From an uncultured Acidimicrobiia bacterium (GTDB lineage: Bacteria; Actinomycetota; Acidimicrobiia; Spongiisociales; Spongiisociaceae), in NCBI GenBank assembly GCA_958295745.1, contig CATQHD010000001.1, positions 62,001 to 126,000 of the forward strand: DNA of 64,000 bases. The letters run 5' to 3'. A program made the position numbers and the translations under genes. Below, one piece after another: positions 26,240-36,200 of the stretch (position 1 is its first letter; every line of letters begins with the position of its first letter). A model generated the notes under the pieces. That model saw only the letters and a list, made by a program, of their open reading frames with translations. It did no database searches and was not told where the DNA came from.

Positions 26240-27148
26240 TTATTCCTTCATCTTGCCCGCAAGCAGGACCGGCACCTCGGCTGGCCTCTTTGCGACCGGG
26301 ATGTTGGCCCTGTTGAACATTGCGATCTTGGACTCTGCGGAACCGTAGGTCCCCATCACGATGGCCCCGGCATGCCCCATCCTCTTCTCCTTGGGGGCCG
26401 CCCTGCCGGCGATATAGGCCACGGCCGGCTTTGAAAACCCAGAGTCCATTATCCTCTGGGCCAGGATCTCCTCGGAGTCGCCCCCGATCTCGCCGACCAC
26501 GACCAGCCCCTCCAGATCCGGGACGTCCTTTACCATCTCGAACGCGTCGATCAGCCGTGTCCCGTTGATGGGATCCCCCCCGATCCCAACGGTGATGGCC
26601 TGGCCGAACCCCGCGCCGGTCAGCGCGTCGGATATCTCGTACAGCAGCGTGCCGCTCTTTGAGAGCACGGCTATCCTGCCGGCCCGGAACGGCGTCGGGG
26701 GCATGATCCCCACCTTGATGAGTCCTGGGATCATCACCCCCGGGGTGTTGGGGCCTATGACTATCGCGTCCTTTTCCCTTGCCAGCTCCAGCACCCGCAT
26801 GGTGTCCCGGACCGGCACGTGTTCGGGGATGGCCACCAGCAGTTTTATCCCGGCCTCCAGCGCCTCGGTCGCCGCGCCCAGGAAGTGCCTTGCCGGAACG
26901 AACGCGATCGATATCCTGGCGCCGGTGGCCTCCACCGCCTCCCCGACCGAACCGTACACCGGGACGCCCTCAAAGCTCTGCCCGCCCTTTCCGGGCGTGA
27001 CGCCGGCGGCCACGTTGGTCCCGTACGCGATCATGTTTCTTGCGTGGATGGAGCCGTACGTGCCGGTGATCCCCTGCACGATCACCGGTTTTTTGCCGTG
27101 ATCCGGCTCGCCCGGTCTCCCCCTGAGCAGCCCGAACAGGTCGGTCAC
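26240..27148 (-). CDS. sucD: Succinyl-CoA synthetase (ADP-forming) alpha subunit
   Basis: 302 residues, full length. CoA-binding Rossmann part: VIVQGITGTYGSIHARNM and GVTPGKGG. The phosphohistidine is H259 in MGHAGAIVMG. It catalyses the interconversion of succinyl-CoA, ADP and phosphate with succinate, CoA and ATP together with the beta subunit encoded just upstream (4-base overlap). In these autotrophic archaea it links the (incomplete or reversed) citric acid cycle with the succinyl-CoA of the 3-hydroxypropionate/4-hydroxybutyrate cycle. Confidence 0.93.
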   Translation of the reverse strand: MTDLFGLLRGRPGEPDHGKKPVIVQGITGTYGSIHARNMIAYGTNVAAGVTPGKGGQSFEGVPVYGSVGEAVEATGARISIAFVPARHFLGAATEALEAGIKLLVAIPEHVPVRDTMRVLELAREKDAIVIGPNTPGVMIPGLIKVGIMPPTPFRAGRIAVLSKSGTLLYEISDALTGAGFGQAITVGIGGDPINGTRLIDAFEMVKDVPDLEGLVVVGEIGGDSEEILAQRIMDSGFSKPAVAYIAGRAAPKEKRMGHAGAIVMGTYGSAESKIAMFNRANIPVAKRPAEVPVLLAGKMKE

Positions 27149-28251
27149 CTGTTCACCCCCATCACCGCGGAGTTGATGGCCTCCTCTATGGAATCGTACA
27201 TGACCGTCTTCGAGTCCCCCAGCATCCGGCTGGCCTCCTCGGACTCGGACCCCTTTAGCCTCGCGAACACCGGCAGGTCGATGAGCCCCTCGTCGTACGC
27301 CCTGACGAAGGCCGATGCGACCGTCGTGGCCTTTACGATCCCCCCGTACAGGTTCACCAGTATCGCCTTGACCCTGTCCATGCCGCCTATCAGCGTCAGC
27401 GCCTCGTACACGGACTCGGTCGTCGCCCCTCCCCCCACATCCAGAAAGCAGGCGGGCCTGCCGCCGTTGTCGGCCAGCATGTCAAGCGTGGCCATCACCA
27501 GCCCCGCCCCGTTTCCGATCACCGCGATATTCCCGTCCAGCTCCACCAGGCTGAACCCCGACCTCTCGGCGCGCTCCTCCACGTCGGTTCTCTCCCGGTA
27601 CCTCTGGAGCTCCCCGTGCCTGAACCCGGCGTTGTCGTCGGTGACCACCTTGCCGTCCAGCGCCAGCAGCGAGCCGTCCTGTACCACGGCCAGCGGGTTG
27701 ATCTCCGCAAGCTCCGCCTCCTTTTCGACGGCCAGCCTCGATAACCCCTGCAGGATCTCCGCCAGCCGCCCCGCCGCCTCGCCCTCCAGCCCCATCCCGG
27801 AGGCGATCCTGCCCGCCGTCTCCGCGTCCACATCGCCCATCCCGACCTCCTCGACGATCTGGTTCCTGACGGACTCGATCTCGACGCCGCCCTCGGCCGA
27901 GGCGATGACCGTATAGCACCTCTTGCTCCGGTTCAGAAACAGCGACAGGTACATCTCCTGCCTGACGTCTGCCGCCTTTTCCAGCAGGACCGCCCTGGCC
28001 CCCTCCCCCTTGATCTCCATGTCCAGCACCTGCGGGTACTTTATGTCAAACTCGTCCATGTTGCGGCACATCTGGATCCCGCCGGCCTTTCCGCGCCCCC
28101 CGACGGGCACCTGTATCTTGATGACGAACGGGAATCCGAGCGCCTCCGCGTCCCTCCGCCCCCGTTCGAGGTCCTTTGAGGCCGCGCTTGCGGGCACCGG
28201 GATGCCGTACTCTTTGAACAGCTCCTTTGCCTGGAACTCCAATAGGCGCAT
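27145..28251 (-). CDS. sucC: Succinyl-CoA synthetase (ADP-forming) beta subunit
   Basis: 368 residues. ATP-grasp N-terminal part (MRLLEFQAKELFKEYGIPVP, FVIKIQVPVGGRGKAGGI) and ligase part (NGAGLVMATLDMLADNGG, FLDVGGGA, VNLYGGIVKA). First gene of the sucC-sucD-rpl40e operon. ATG 28,251 has a TATA box 26 bases upstream, so the start is well supported. Confidence 0.93.
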   Translation of the reverse strand: MRLLEFQAKELFKEYGIPVPASAASKDLERGRRDAEALGFPFVIKIQVPVGGRGKAGGIQMCRNMDEFDIKYPQVLDMEIKGEGARAVLLEKAADVRQEMYLSLFLNRSKRCYTVIASAEGGVEIESVRNQIVEEVGMGDVDAETAGRIASGMGLEGEAAGRLAEILQGLSRLAVEKEAELAEINPLAVVQDGSLLALDGKVVTDDNAGFRHGELQRYRERTDVEERAERSGFSLVELDGNIAVIGNGAGLVMATLDMLADNGGRPACFLDVGGGATTESVYEALTLIGGMDRVKAILVNLYGGIVKATTVASAFVRAYDEGLIDLPVFARLKGSESEEASRMLGDSKTVMYDSIEEAINSAVMGVNR

Positions 28252-28272
28252 ACGCAGAACCGCCCGTACCGT

Positions 28273-28281
28273 CTTTATTAA
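28273..28281 (-). promoter_or_regulatory. TATA box of the sucCD operon
   Basis: TTAATAAAG on the minus strand, centred 26 bases before the start codon of sucC: leaderless transcript expected. Confidence 0.65.
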
Positions 28282-28593
28282 CTGTAGGGCCGGCCGTAGC
28301 CCATCCCGTAATTATTGCCGCGGGCCCGGATCCGCACGCGATCCCAAGACCGTCCCGCCTTTTGGCCGGGCATGATGCGGCACAAGGCGGTTCTGCCCGC
28401 GATCCGTTCGTAATCCCGGAGCCCAAAAACCGCCCGGCCCGCCGATCATGGCTGATCTGCCCCAAACCGCCGTACGGCGTCCCGCCGCCGATCAGGCAAG
28501 ACCACCCCCGATCGATATTGTGGATATCACGCACGCCTTTTCGGGGATTTTTTTCGACATTCATCCTGAAAAGGCGGTTTTACAGAACCGGGT
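28282..28593. other. Intergenic, no gene recognised
   Basis: Between the sucC promoter and a decayed transposase. No supported frame; short pyrimidine/purine tracts only. Confidence 0.45.
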
Positions 28594-29705
28594 ATGGGCG
28601 AATCCAGGCATGTCGCCCGCGGCAGGATGCGCGCACTGCGCGAGGATCCGAACGCGGACGAGGAGCTCGAGGGGATGAACCGGGGCAAGGCCGGGGCCCC
28701 GTACAGGTACGCCGGGTCGCCGTTCATGGTGCCTGCCCCGACAAGGTTCACGTCACACATGTCATACGAGCATCCAGATGGCTATGCCCGGGAGATGCCG
28801 GGCGAGCTGAACGCGCCGAGGCGCGCCCGGACATGCGGGAGGATCAACGCGCCAAAGGCGGACATCCGGGACGGGGTGGCCACGGTATGCCGCGGGGCGC
28901 GGGCCGTGAGGCCGGCGGCCGACGCGTCCGGACTGCAGCAGCACAACCGCGGCGAGTGGATACGAAAGAAGCGGAGGCACAAACGCGGATCCGTAGATCC
29001 ACATACCGGTGGACACCGACACGCGCCGGATCCTGGCGCTGCGCGTGACCGACGAAAAGATAGGCGACTCGCCGGTCTTTTCAGAGCTGCTCGCCGAGGC
29101 GGTCAAGTTCCTGGATGCGGCGGTAGCGGCGGCCGATCCGGCTGCGGACACGGAGCTGCTCGCCGAGGCCGCCGACGCGGCCGCCGACGCGGCGACCGCC
29201 GCAATGTGCAGGGCCTTCGAGGATGCGGTCGCCACGCTCCTCCTCAGGGACCGTTCCCCGGTGCGTGTACCGGAGGCCTCCGTTTCGGCGGCGGTGACCG
29301 CCGCGGCAGCCGCCGCCGGACGCGTGATATACGCGGACGGCGCATACGCCTCCCGGCCGAACCTCTGCCTGTGCAAAGAGTGCGGGGTCGTACCGTTCAT
29401 CAGGCTGAAGAGGAACGCGACGACCGCCGGCAAAGGCCGAGGCGACGTATGGGGGGGGGGATCCGTGAGGGGGCAGAGGGGCCGCGGCGCCAGGAACGTC
29501 TCCGCTCTGACCGAAACCGAAGGGGCCGACGCCCTGGAGGAGTGGAAGGAGAACGGCGGGTACGGCAAAAGATGGATTGTCGAGATCATCCTTTCGGCCT
29601 TCAAGCGCCTCTGGAAGCGACGTGCGTGCGCTGAAATGGGACAACATGGTCCAGGAGATCAAACTAAAGGTGTGGGCCTACAACATGCAGATCGGTACGG
29701 CATAG
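28594..29705 (+). pseudogene. IS5/IS4-type transposase, frameshifted
   Basis: It starts MGESRHVARGRMRALREDPN. ADASGLQQHNRGEWIRKKR contains the first catalytic Asp region; after a shift at about 28,993 it continues as VDTDTRRILALRVTDEKIGDSP and VIYADGAYASR (second Asp), then YGKRWIVEIILSAFKR (Glu). After a second shift at about 29,610 it ends RALKWDNMVQEIKLKVWAYN. A stretch of about 70 Ala-rich residues (about 29,110-29,320) expands the middle, and a ten-G tract lies at 29,451-29,460. The same family is common in thaumarchaea. Not functional. Confidence 0.7.
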
Positions 29706-29995
29706 GGGAATGTCGGCCTGGGGCCGCCCGGGCGGATCCTGCGCTCCGTCCGTCTGGCAACTGCATCTGCACGGGCGGTTCCTTTGCCGTATGTGCCTCC
29801 CCACTCCCACCACCACCCCCCCCCAACCACGTGATTTGTGCGGATCCGAGTCCGGACCGGGGCCGTGCCTGGCAACCACGGGCCGCTCCGCAGCATTGCG
29901 CCCGGATTACAGCAGTTTCGAGCCGGTGCAGAATAATTATGAGATAGACTACCGCACCCTCAAACCTTTTTATCAGGATTTAGGCACCTAACAGC

Positions 29996-30421
29996 ATGTC
30001 AGGGGCAGAATCCGCATCCAGCGAGACGTATGGTTTTGATGCAGGCCGGGGGAGTCAGGCCGCAAAGGGGCCCGACACCCTGCTTGAACAGAGTGGCGTT
30101 GCCAGCAAGGATCCGGAACCCGTTCCACCCGCACCCCAAAGCCCCGCCGTCCTGGTACAAGAAATAAAGGCGGCGGTCTCCGCCGAGATGGCTCTCATGA
30201 CAAAGGTAAGCAGGATCATGTTGTGCGTATCCGACAACATTGCAGAGCTTGTAATCGCCCATGATTATCCAAGTATCAGCGACGCCATTAGCGAGACCTG
30301 GGAGAATATTAACCGCCTTGAGGATACTTTTCCAAACGTGATTTTTGAACCCACATACCCGTTTTCCAAACATTTTGACGAAAAAAAAGTCCATCCGGAT
30401 TTAACCGATGTAAATGCCTGA
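29996..30421 (+). CDS. Partner protein of HEPN-like module (copy 3, first gene)
   Basis: 141 residues, intact, closely related to 11,840-12,262 (shared MSGAESASSETYGFDA start and ENINRLEDTFPNVIFEPTYPF end). TTTTTATC lies 26 bases before the ATG. It overlaps the broken HEPN-like gene by 8 bases, so it is now an orphan first gene. Confidence 0.6.
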   Translation: MSGAESASSETYGFDAGRGSQAAKGPDTLLEQSGVASKDPEPVPPAPQSPAVLVQEIKAAVSAEMALMTKVSRIMLCVSDNIAELVIAHDYPSISDAISETWENINRLEDTFPNVIFEPTYPFSKHFDEKKVHPDLTDVNA

Positions 30422-30604
30422 ACCTGCCGATGATCCTGCCTGGCACATGCGGAAAAGCATCCACGATTATGATGTGTACGAATACCTCGGACTGAAAAAC
30501 CCACAATACCTTGATTGGGAGATCACACTGATTTTTTATTCGGCATGCAAATTTTTGGATGCGGCGCTTTTAAAAAACGGGAAAAAAAGCCCTCAAGCCA
30601 TGTA

Positions 30605-31944
30605 TAGTATATGATGTTGATTATGGATAATTTGACGAAATACCTATAAAGGGAATCGATTCTCAGACAATCGTGAGAGAAAAAGAATTTCTTAAAAATA
30701 CCAGCCTCAAGTATTTGCGCAGTGCACATAAAAAAGAAACAGATCCAAAAGGACAGCGCAGGTTGCTTGCATGCATATACAAAAAGGAGGGCATGAGCAT
30801 TACCGACATCGCAAAAACCCTGAACACACCACGCACAAATGTTGACCGCTGGCTTTCCACGATCGCATTACACGGGCTCAGTAGCAGATATGACATCAAA
30901 AACAAGGGAGCTAAGTGCAAGCTTGATTCCAAGCAGATGACACGGTTGGTACTGGATCTGGATGCGGGACCGGCGGCGGCAAACATGGGCGCCAACATGT
31001 GGACTGTACCGCTGATAACAAAGCATATCAAGAGAAAATTCGGTGTGGATTACAACACACACTCCGTATGGGAGATGGTGCGCAGGCGTGGGTTCTCCTA
31101 CAAACTGCCGCGCCCGGCCAATCCCAAGGCGGCCAATAGGAGGGAACGCAGAGCATTCAAAAAAAAAGCTGCCAAACTAGCCGCGGCGTACCGAAAGGCC
31201 GGATACACGGTGTTCGTAGCCGATGAGATGCATCTGGTCCTGAACGGGGCCGTCAAAATGGGGTGGTTTCGTGAGGACGAAAGGCCCGTCATAGAGATAA
31301 ACTCCCGCAAGGGGAGGATCTCCATAATCGGCGCGATAGGCGAATCGGGGGGAGGCTCCTTTATGTTCTACAAGACGGCTAACGCCCCGAACATGATAAA
31401 GTTCCTGGTACAGCTGCACAAAAGGTTCGGCAAGGTGCTCGTATTCATGGACAACGCAGCCTACCACAGCAAGTCCATGCTGGAGGAGGTGGGCCACCTT
31501 ACCGGCGGCGAGGTGGCCGTAAAGTTCCTTCCGAAATACACGCCGGAGCTCAACCCGATCGAGACACAGTGGGTGGTCATACGCCGCCATATCGGCAACT
31601 CTTGGTTTGACAACGTCGACGACGCGCGCAGGACCATAAGGAACGGACTGCGGCGCAAACTGATCCCGATTGTAAAACTGCACGACTATCTTTTGCCGTA
31701 GAATGGATAGTTTCATCCCGACCGAAATTGCAAGCCGTCCGAACATTTCAGGCATATGCGTACGACAGAGCCTGTCGTTTGCATATGCCGTACAATATGC
31801 GCACATTTCAAACTAGTGCTACTGCAGAGACTGCAAGTGTCATCCCTGCATCATAAAACACGCATGCGGCATATCTGCAACCTGTTTGCAGTGCCCATAT
31901 TTGAAAAAATTCTAAAAAATAACCATTATCAACATCAGATACTA
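30605..31944. mobile_element. IS630-family insertion sequence in HEPN-like gene
   Basis: 1,340 bases, TA on each side. Left end TAGTATATGATGTTGATTAT; right end reversed TAGTATCTGATGTTGATAAT. Pre-insertion DNA is deduced as CCATGTACAAAG by comparison with the intact paralogue (CCATGTCCAAAG). It carries a single transposase gene and differs from the other IS630 element in its ends and protein. Confidence 0.85.
30673..31701 (+). CDS. IS630-family transposase
   Basis: 342 residues from GTG 30,673, complete. An N-terminal helix-turn-helix (MSITDIAKTLNTPRTNVDRW), then a DDE domain: D184 in TVFVADEMHL, D260 in LVFMDNAAYHSKS, E297 in PELNPIETQW. This is a well-kept IS630 signature. The gene is intact, so the copy may be young. 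Confidence 0.9.
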   Translation: MREKEFLKNTSLKYLRSAHKKETDPKGQRRLLACIYKKEGMSITDIAKTLNTPRTNVDRWLSTIALHGLSSRYDIKNKGAKCKLDSKQMTRLVLDLDAGPAAANMGANMWTVPLITKHIKRKFGVDYNTHSVWEMVRRRGFSYKLPRPANPKAANRRERRAFKKKAAKLAAAYRKAGYTVFVADEMHLVLNGAVKMGWFREDERPVIEINSRKGRISIIGAIGESGGGSFMFYKTANAPNMIKFLVQLHKRFGKVLVFMDNAAYHSKSMLEEVGHLTGGEVAVKFLPKYTPELNPIETQWVVIRRHIGNSWFDNVDDARRTIRNGLRRKLIPIVKLHDYLLP

Positions 31945-32299
31945 TACAAAGAAACAGGCTGGTAAAAACAGAGTTTCCTGCAATATCCAACAAATACAAC
32001 ACACTGTATAGACTCAGCATAGAATCAAGGTATGAGTGCGATGTTGGATCCCGTGACAAGTCGAATGCTTTGAAATGATACAGTGCGATCAAACGCAACC
32101 TTGCACAGGATGAACCGGGCTGAATGTTTTTCGGGCAGGTTGCAGGCATGACTGCCAAAACCGGCAGAATCACACCGGCATGCTGGTCAACCTTCCCAAT
32201 CTCCACCGAAACCCGCGGCGCGCAGGCGGACCGTCGAACCGCCGATGCGATCCGGGTAACGGCGGACGGGTGTGGCCAGACAAACGGACAAAAAAAAAA
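31945..32299. other. Remainder of HEPN-like pseudogene and inverted-duplication block
   Basis: The first part is the HEPN-like gene tail (to 32,123). After that it parallels 11,450-11,290 in reverse order, with an A15 run at 32,290-32,304. No gene. Confidence 0.5.
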
Positions 32300-32760
32300 A
32301 AAAACGCGGCTTTGTACAGGGAACAAACCCGTCCCCGCATGCGCCGGCCGGTTGCAGCCTCCCGGGTTCCCAGTCGCCGCGCACCGCCGGCACATGGCCT
32401 GCGGTGCGCGACGGCCTGCCCGCAAGGTGGCGGACGACCCACCGCACTCTGGCCGGTGCAGGAATCCGGGGTGACGGACTCGCTGACGGCACCCTGCGTC
32501 ATGCCGGACCGCAGGAGGCCCCTGCGCCAAACTGGCCGTCGTTCCAGCCGGTTGCGGATACGAATGTGCCGTCTCCGGCGGCGGCGGCACCACCCATGTT
32601 GCACCTGTACAGGCATCCTCTTGTGCCGCCGCCGACAAGCCGGCATCGCCTGCCCTGACGGCCTGCCGGCGTCCTAGCGCCACCGCGCGCACCGCCAGGG
32701 ATGTGCCCAGAGCCGGCCCGGCCATGACGCTGGCGGTGCCCGGCCCGGCGGCCCGTACGC
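32300..32760 (-). pseudogene. CFI-box surface protein internal fragment, copy C
   Basis: On the minus strand, MAGPALGTSLAVRAVALG then GDAGLSAAAQEDACTG match VAGPDYENISISVRTVQLG...GDA of the protein at 1-1,863, and DGTFVSATGWNDGQFG continues in another frame. It pairs with copy A as part of the inverted duplication. Confidence 0.55.
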
Positions 32761-33270
32761 CGTTGCAACGGGACGAAAACACGGTATCCTGTCCTGCGAT
32801 GACGGTTGCAGGTATCGGGCACCTTTGCCACACCGATCCGGCGTTCCCGCCCGTCCTTTTGCCCAGGATCCGTAAGGCGGGCGCAGGGGTGCCCCGTAAT
32901 CGGACCGACGGCCGGATCGGAACCCGTCCGGATTTCGGGTGGATTGTCCCGATCCGGCGCCCGCGGGACGGCTGGAAAAACACGATTCCGCGTACTGGGA
33001 AAAAATTTATTGAGCATAAACGGGAATAAACACCATGTCGGACAACCGGCGGCGATCGGCCTTTTGGATCCTGTCGGGGCCCGCCGCATTCTGGATTTCT
33101 TATATATACTGCCCATGCGTGGCGAGATGTTGTATATCGTGCAAAAATACACCGTCCGGGAATGCGGCCGCCGCACCGATGCGCAGTCAGGCCGCGTCCT
33201 CCGCCCTGACAAGGGATCGGGTGGGGGGGGGGAAGATGCATAGGAAAGGCACGGAAGGGTGTGCGGGAGG
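32761..33270. other. Upstream region of the giant gene
   Basis: No supported gene; a frame at 33,035-33,289 (MSDNRRRSAFWILSG...) is doubtful. A TATA-like TTATATATA at about 33,100-33,108 could start a transcript with a leader of about 140-160 bases. A ten-G tract lies at 33,223-33,232. Confidence 0.4.
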
Positions 33271-36200
33271 ATGGGTAGGAGGAAGATGAGGGGGACGGGT
33301 GACACACCGATGCGGCCTGCGGGGATCCGGGGACCACGTGCATCGCGGCGCCGCCGCCTGCCGCCGCCCGCCGTGATCCTGCTCTGCTCTACCCTGGTCC
33401 TCTGCTCCGCCCTCTGGTATGCGGTGCCGCAGGCGCATGCCGACGGACATCTGCCCGCCGTCGAGATCTCCACCAACGCAACCTCGCCGACCAACCTGCG
33501 GATCATACCCTTTGACATGAGCTTTAGCAGATCCGTCAACGCCTCCACGCTCGACACGTCGGACATCGGCGCCACCTCGGGCACCGTGCAGAACATGCGC
33601 CAGGTGTGGCTGCGCGACGGGACCTTCCCCAGCCCGCACCCGGCCGGCGTGGCCGTCGACAACTCCACGGGCAACATATACGTCACGGACGTGGTCAACG
33701 AACGCATCGCGGTCTTCAACTCCACCGGACGGTCGATCGGCCACATCGCCGACTCGTTTGAGCACGTGGCGGATGTGGCCGTCAACCCCTCCTCGGGCAC
33801 CCTGTACGTGGCCGACTCGGGCCTCGGCCTGGTCCGGGCGCTGGATCTGGACGGGAACCACATCGCCGACACCGACCACCGGTTCGGCAGCGCATCGGCC
33901 CTGGCCGTCAACCCCTTCTCGGGCACCCTGTACGTGGCCGACTATGACAACAACCACGTCGCCGTCTTTGATTCCTCACTGACCCACACCGATACCATCA
34001 CCGGCCCGCTGACGGGCCCGTCGGACGTCGCGGTCGACGGGTTCACCGGCAACATCTACGTAACCGACGACACCGTCGGCCGCATCGCCGTCTTCGACTC
34101 CGCCGGACGCAACACCGCCAATATCACCCGCCACCAGATCACCATGTCCGGCCTGGCCGTCGATCCCGCCTCGGGTACCGTATACGCGACCGACCCGTTC
34201 GGAGAACGCGTCCTGATCTTCAACTCCACGTATAATTACACGGGGGATCTGCCCGGCTCTTTCGGCTTTCCCCGCGGCGTGGCCGTGGACACCGCCTCGG
34301 GCACCGTATACGTGGCCGACTCGAACGCCCACCTCGTCCGCATCTTCGACGCGTCATACGCCTTCGAGGTGGCCGATCCCGCGGACGGGCAGACACTCAC
34401 CGTAAACATGCCCGCGGGACGCGTGCAGGACGCGGCGGAAAACGCAAACGCGGCATCCAACACCGTACACATCCGCATAGACCGGAGTCCCCCGGTACCG
34501 GTCCTTGCGGCCGCACAGCCAGGCCCGACCCGCCTGCAGACCGTGCCCTTTCTGCTGTACTTTGACACGGGCATAAACGCCACGACCCTCGACGAATCGG
34601 ACATCAACGCCACCTCCGGAACGGTGCGGAACCTGCACCCGGTGTTCCGGCATGCCCAAGACCTCGGCGGCCCCGGCCCCGGCAGCGTCCTGTTCTACAA
34701 CCCGCGCAGCGTGGCCGTCGACGGCACCTCGGGCCGCATATACGTGGCCGACACGTTCAACAACCGCGTCATGGCGTTCAACTCTACGATGCACCCGGTC
34801 CTCAACATCACCGGCACGCTCAGCAACCCCAGCGGCGTGGCCGTCGACGGCGCCACCGGCAACATATACGTGGCCGACACCAGCAACAACCGCATCGCGG
34901 TGTTCGACTCCGCCGGACGCAGCATCCTCAACATCACCGGCCCGCTCACCAGCCCGGCGGACGTGGGGGTCGACGGCTCGTCGGGCACCGTATACGCGAC
35001 CAGCAACATCGAAGGCCGCGTTTTGGCCTTCAACCGTACGGGGGGTTACATAGCCGACCTCCCGGGCCGGTTCGACCTCCCGTCCGGCCTGGCGGTGGAC
35101 GGCCGTTCGGGCACCGTATACGTGGCCGACACGCGCAACGGCCGCATAGCCGTGTTCGACTCCGCCCGGAACCCCCTCGATGACATCACCGGCCCGCTTG
35201 ACCGTCCGTCCGACGTCGCCGTCGACGGCCTGTCGGGCACCGTGTACGCGACCGATACCGGCCGGGGCCGCGTCATGGTGTTCAACTCCACCGGGCACAA
35301 CATCGCCAACATCACCGGCCCGTTCTCCAACCCGTACGGCGTGGCAATAGACGCCCTGTCGGGCGCCGCATACGTGAGCGACACGTTCGCATCCCGCGTC
35401 AGGGTCTTTGACACGGGATACGGCTTTGACGTGGAGGCACCCGCCGACGGGCAGACGCTCACGGTGAATCTGCCGGCGGGCCGCGTGGAGGACCCGGCCG
35501 GGAACGCGAACGTGAAATCCAACACGGCAAGCATCGAAATCGACAGGACCGCCCCGGTCCCCGCCGTCACCCCCGTACGGTCCAGCCCGACCCGTGACTC
35601 CCCCGTCCTCTTCCGGGTGGACTGGAGCGAGAACGTCACCGGGTTCAACGCGACCGGCATCGCGCTGTCCGGGACGGCCTCCCACGGCGGCGTGACGGGC
35701 TTTGCCGGCGGCAACGCCTCGTACACGTTCGGGGTCGTGCCCGCATCGGGCGGGTCGATACGGGCCGACATCGCCGCAGGCGCGGCGCGCGACCTTGCGG
35801 GCGGCCCCAACACCGCCGCCGCCCGGTCCTCCACCGTGTATGCCGACACGCCTCTGACCCCGCACGTCTCCACCGAACAGCCCTCCCGGACCCGCCTGGA
35901 GACCGTCCAGTTCACCCTGGACTTTGACATGGGCATCTACGCCTCGACCCTCACCACCACCGACATCAACGCCACATCGGGAACCGTGCAGAACCTGCGG
36001 TTCGCGCCGCAGTACGACGGAGGCGTCGGGGGCCGGGGCCCGGCCCCCGGACAGCTCGACCGCCCGCGCGGCGTGGCCGTCGACGGCGCCGGCCTCCTGT
36101 ACGTGGCAGACACGCTGAACAACCGCATATCCGTCTTCAACGGCACGGGACACCACACCGGCAACATCACCGACGGCTTCGACTCGCCGCGCGGCGTGGC

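Larger units (their letters stand above)
30414..32123 (+). pseudogene. Small HEPN-like gene (copy 3), frameshifted and split by IS630
   Basis: The first part (HMRKSIHDYDVYEYLGLKNP, DWEITLIFYSACKFLDA) matches copy 2. At the A tract just before the insertion it has seven A where copy 2 has eight, a frameshift. An IS630-family element is inserted at TA (30,603-30,604). The rest (NRLVKTEFPAISNKYNTLYR, then SRYECDVGSRDKSNALK) resumes at 31,947 and meets an in-frame TGA at 32,076. So it is broken three ways. Confidence 0.7.

Noticed and set aside
28594-29705. Programmed frameshifting in the IS5-type transposase
   Set aside because: Two shifts, an Ala-rich expansion and a G10 tract point to decay; no slippery site with a following structure is evident at the shift points.
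33035-33289. Plus frame MSDNRRRSAFWILSG... before the giant gene
   Set aside because: Overlaps the start of the giant gene in another frame, ends in Gly/Arg-rich sequence and shows no family; possible leader DNA only.
31808-33926. Minus-strand frames of 475-511 residues before and across the start of the giant gene
   Set aside because: They run through pseudogene fragments and the giant gene's antisense; only the 32,300-32,760 part has homology, as a broken surface-protein piece.
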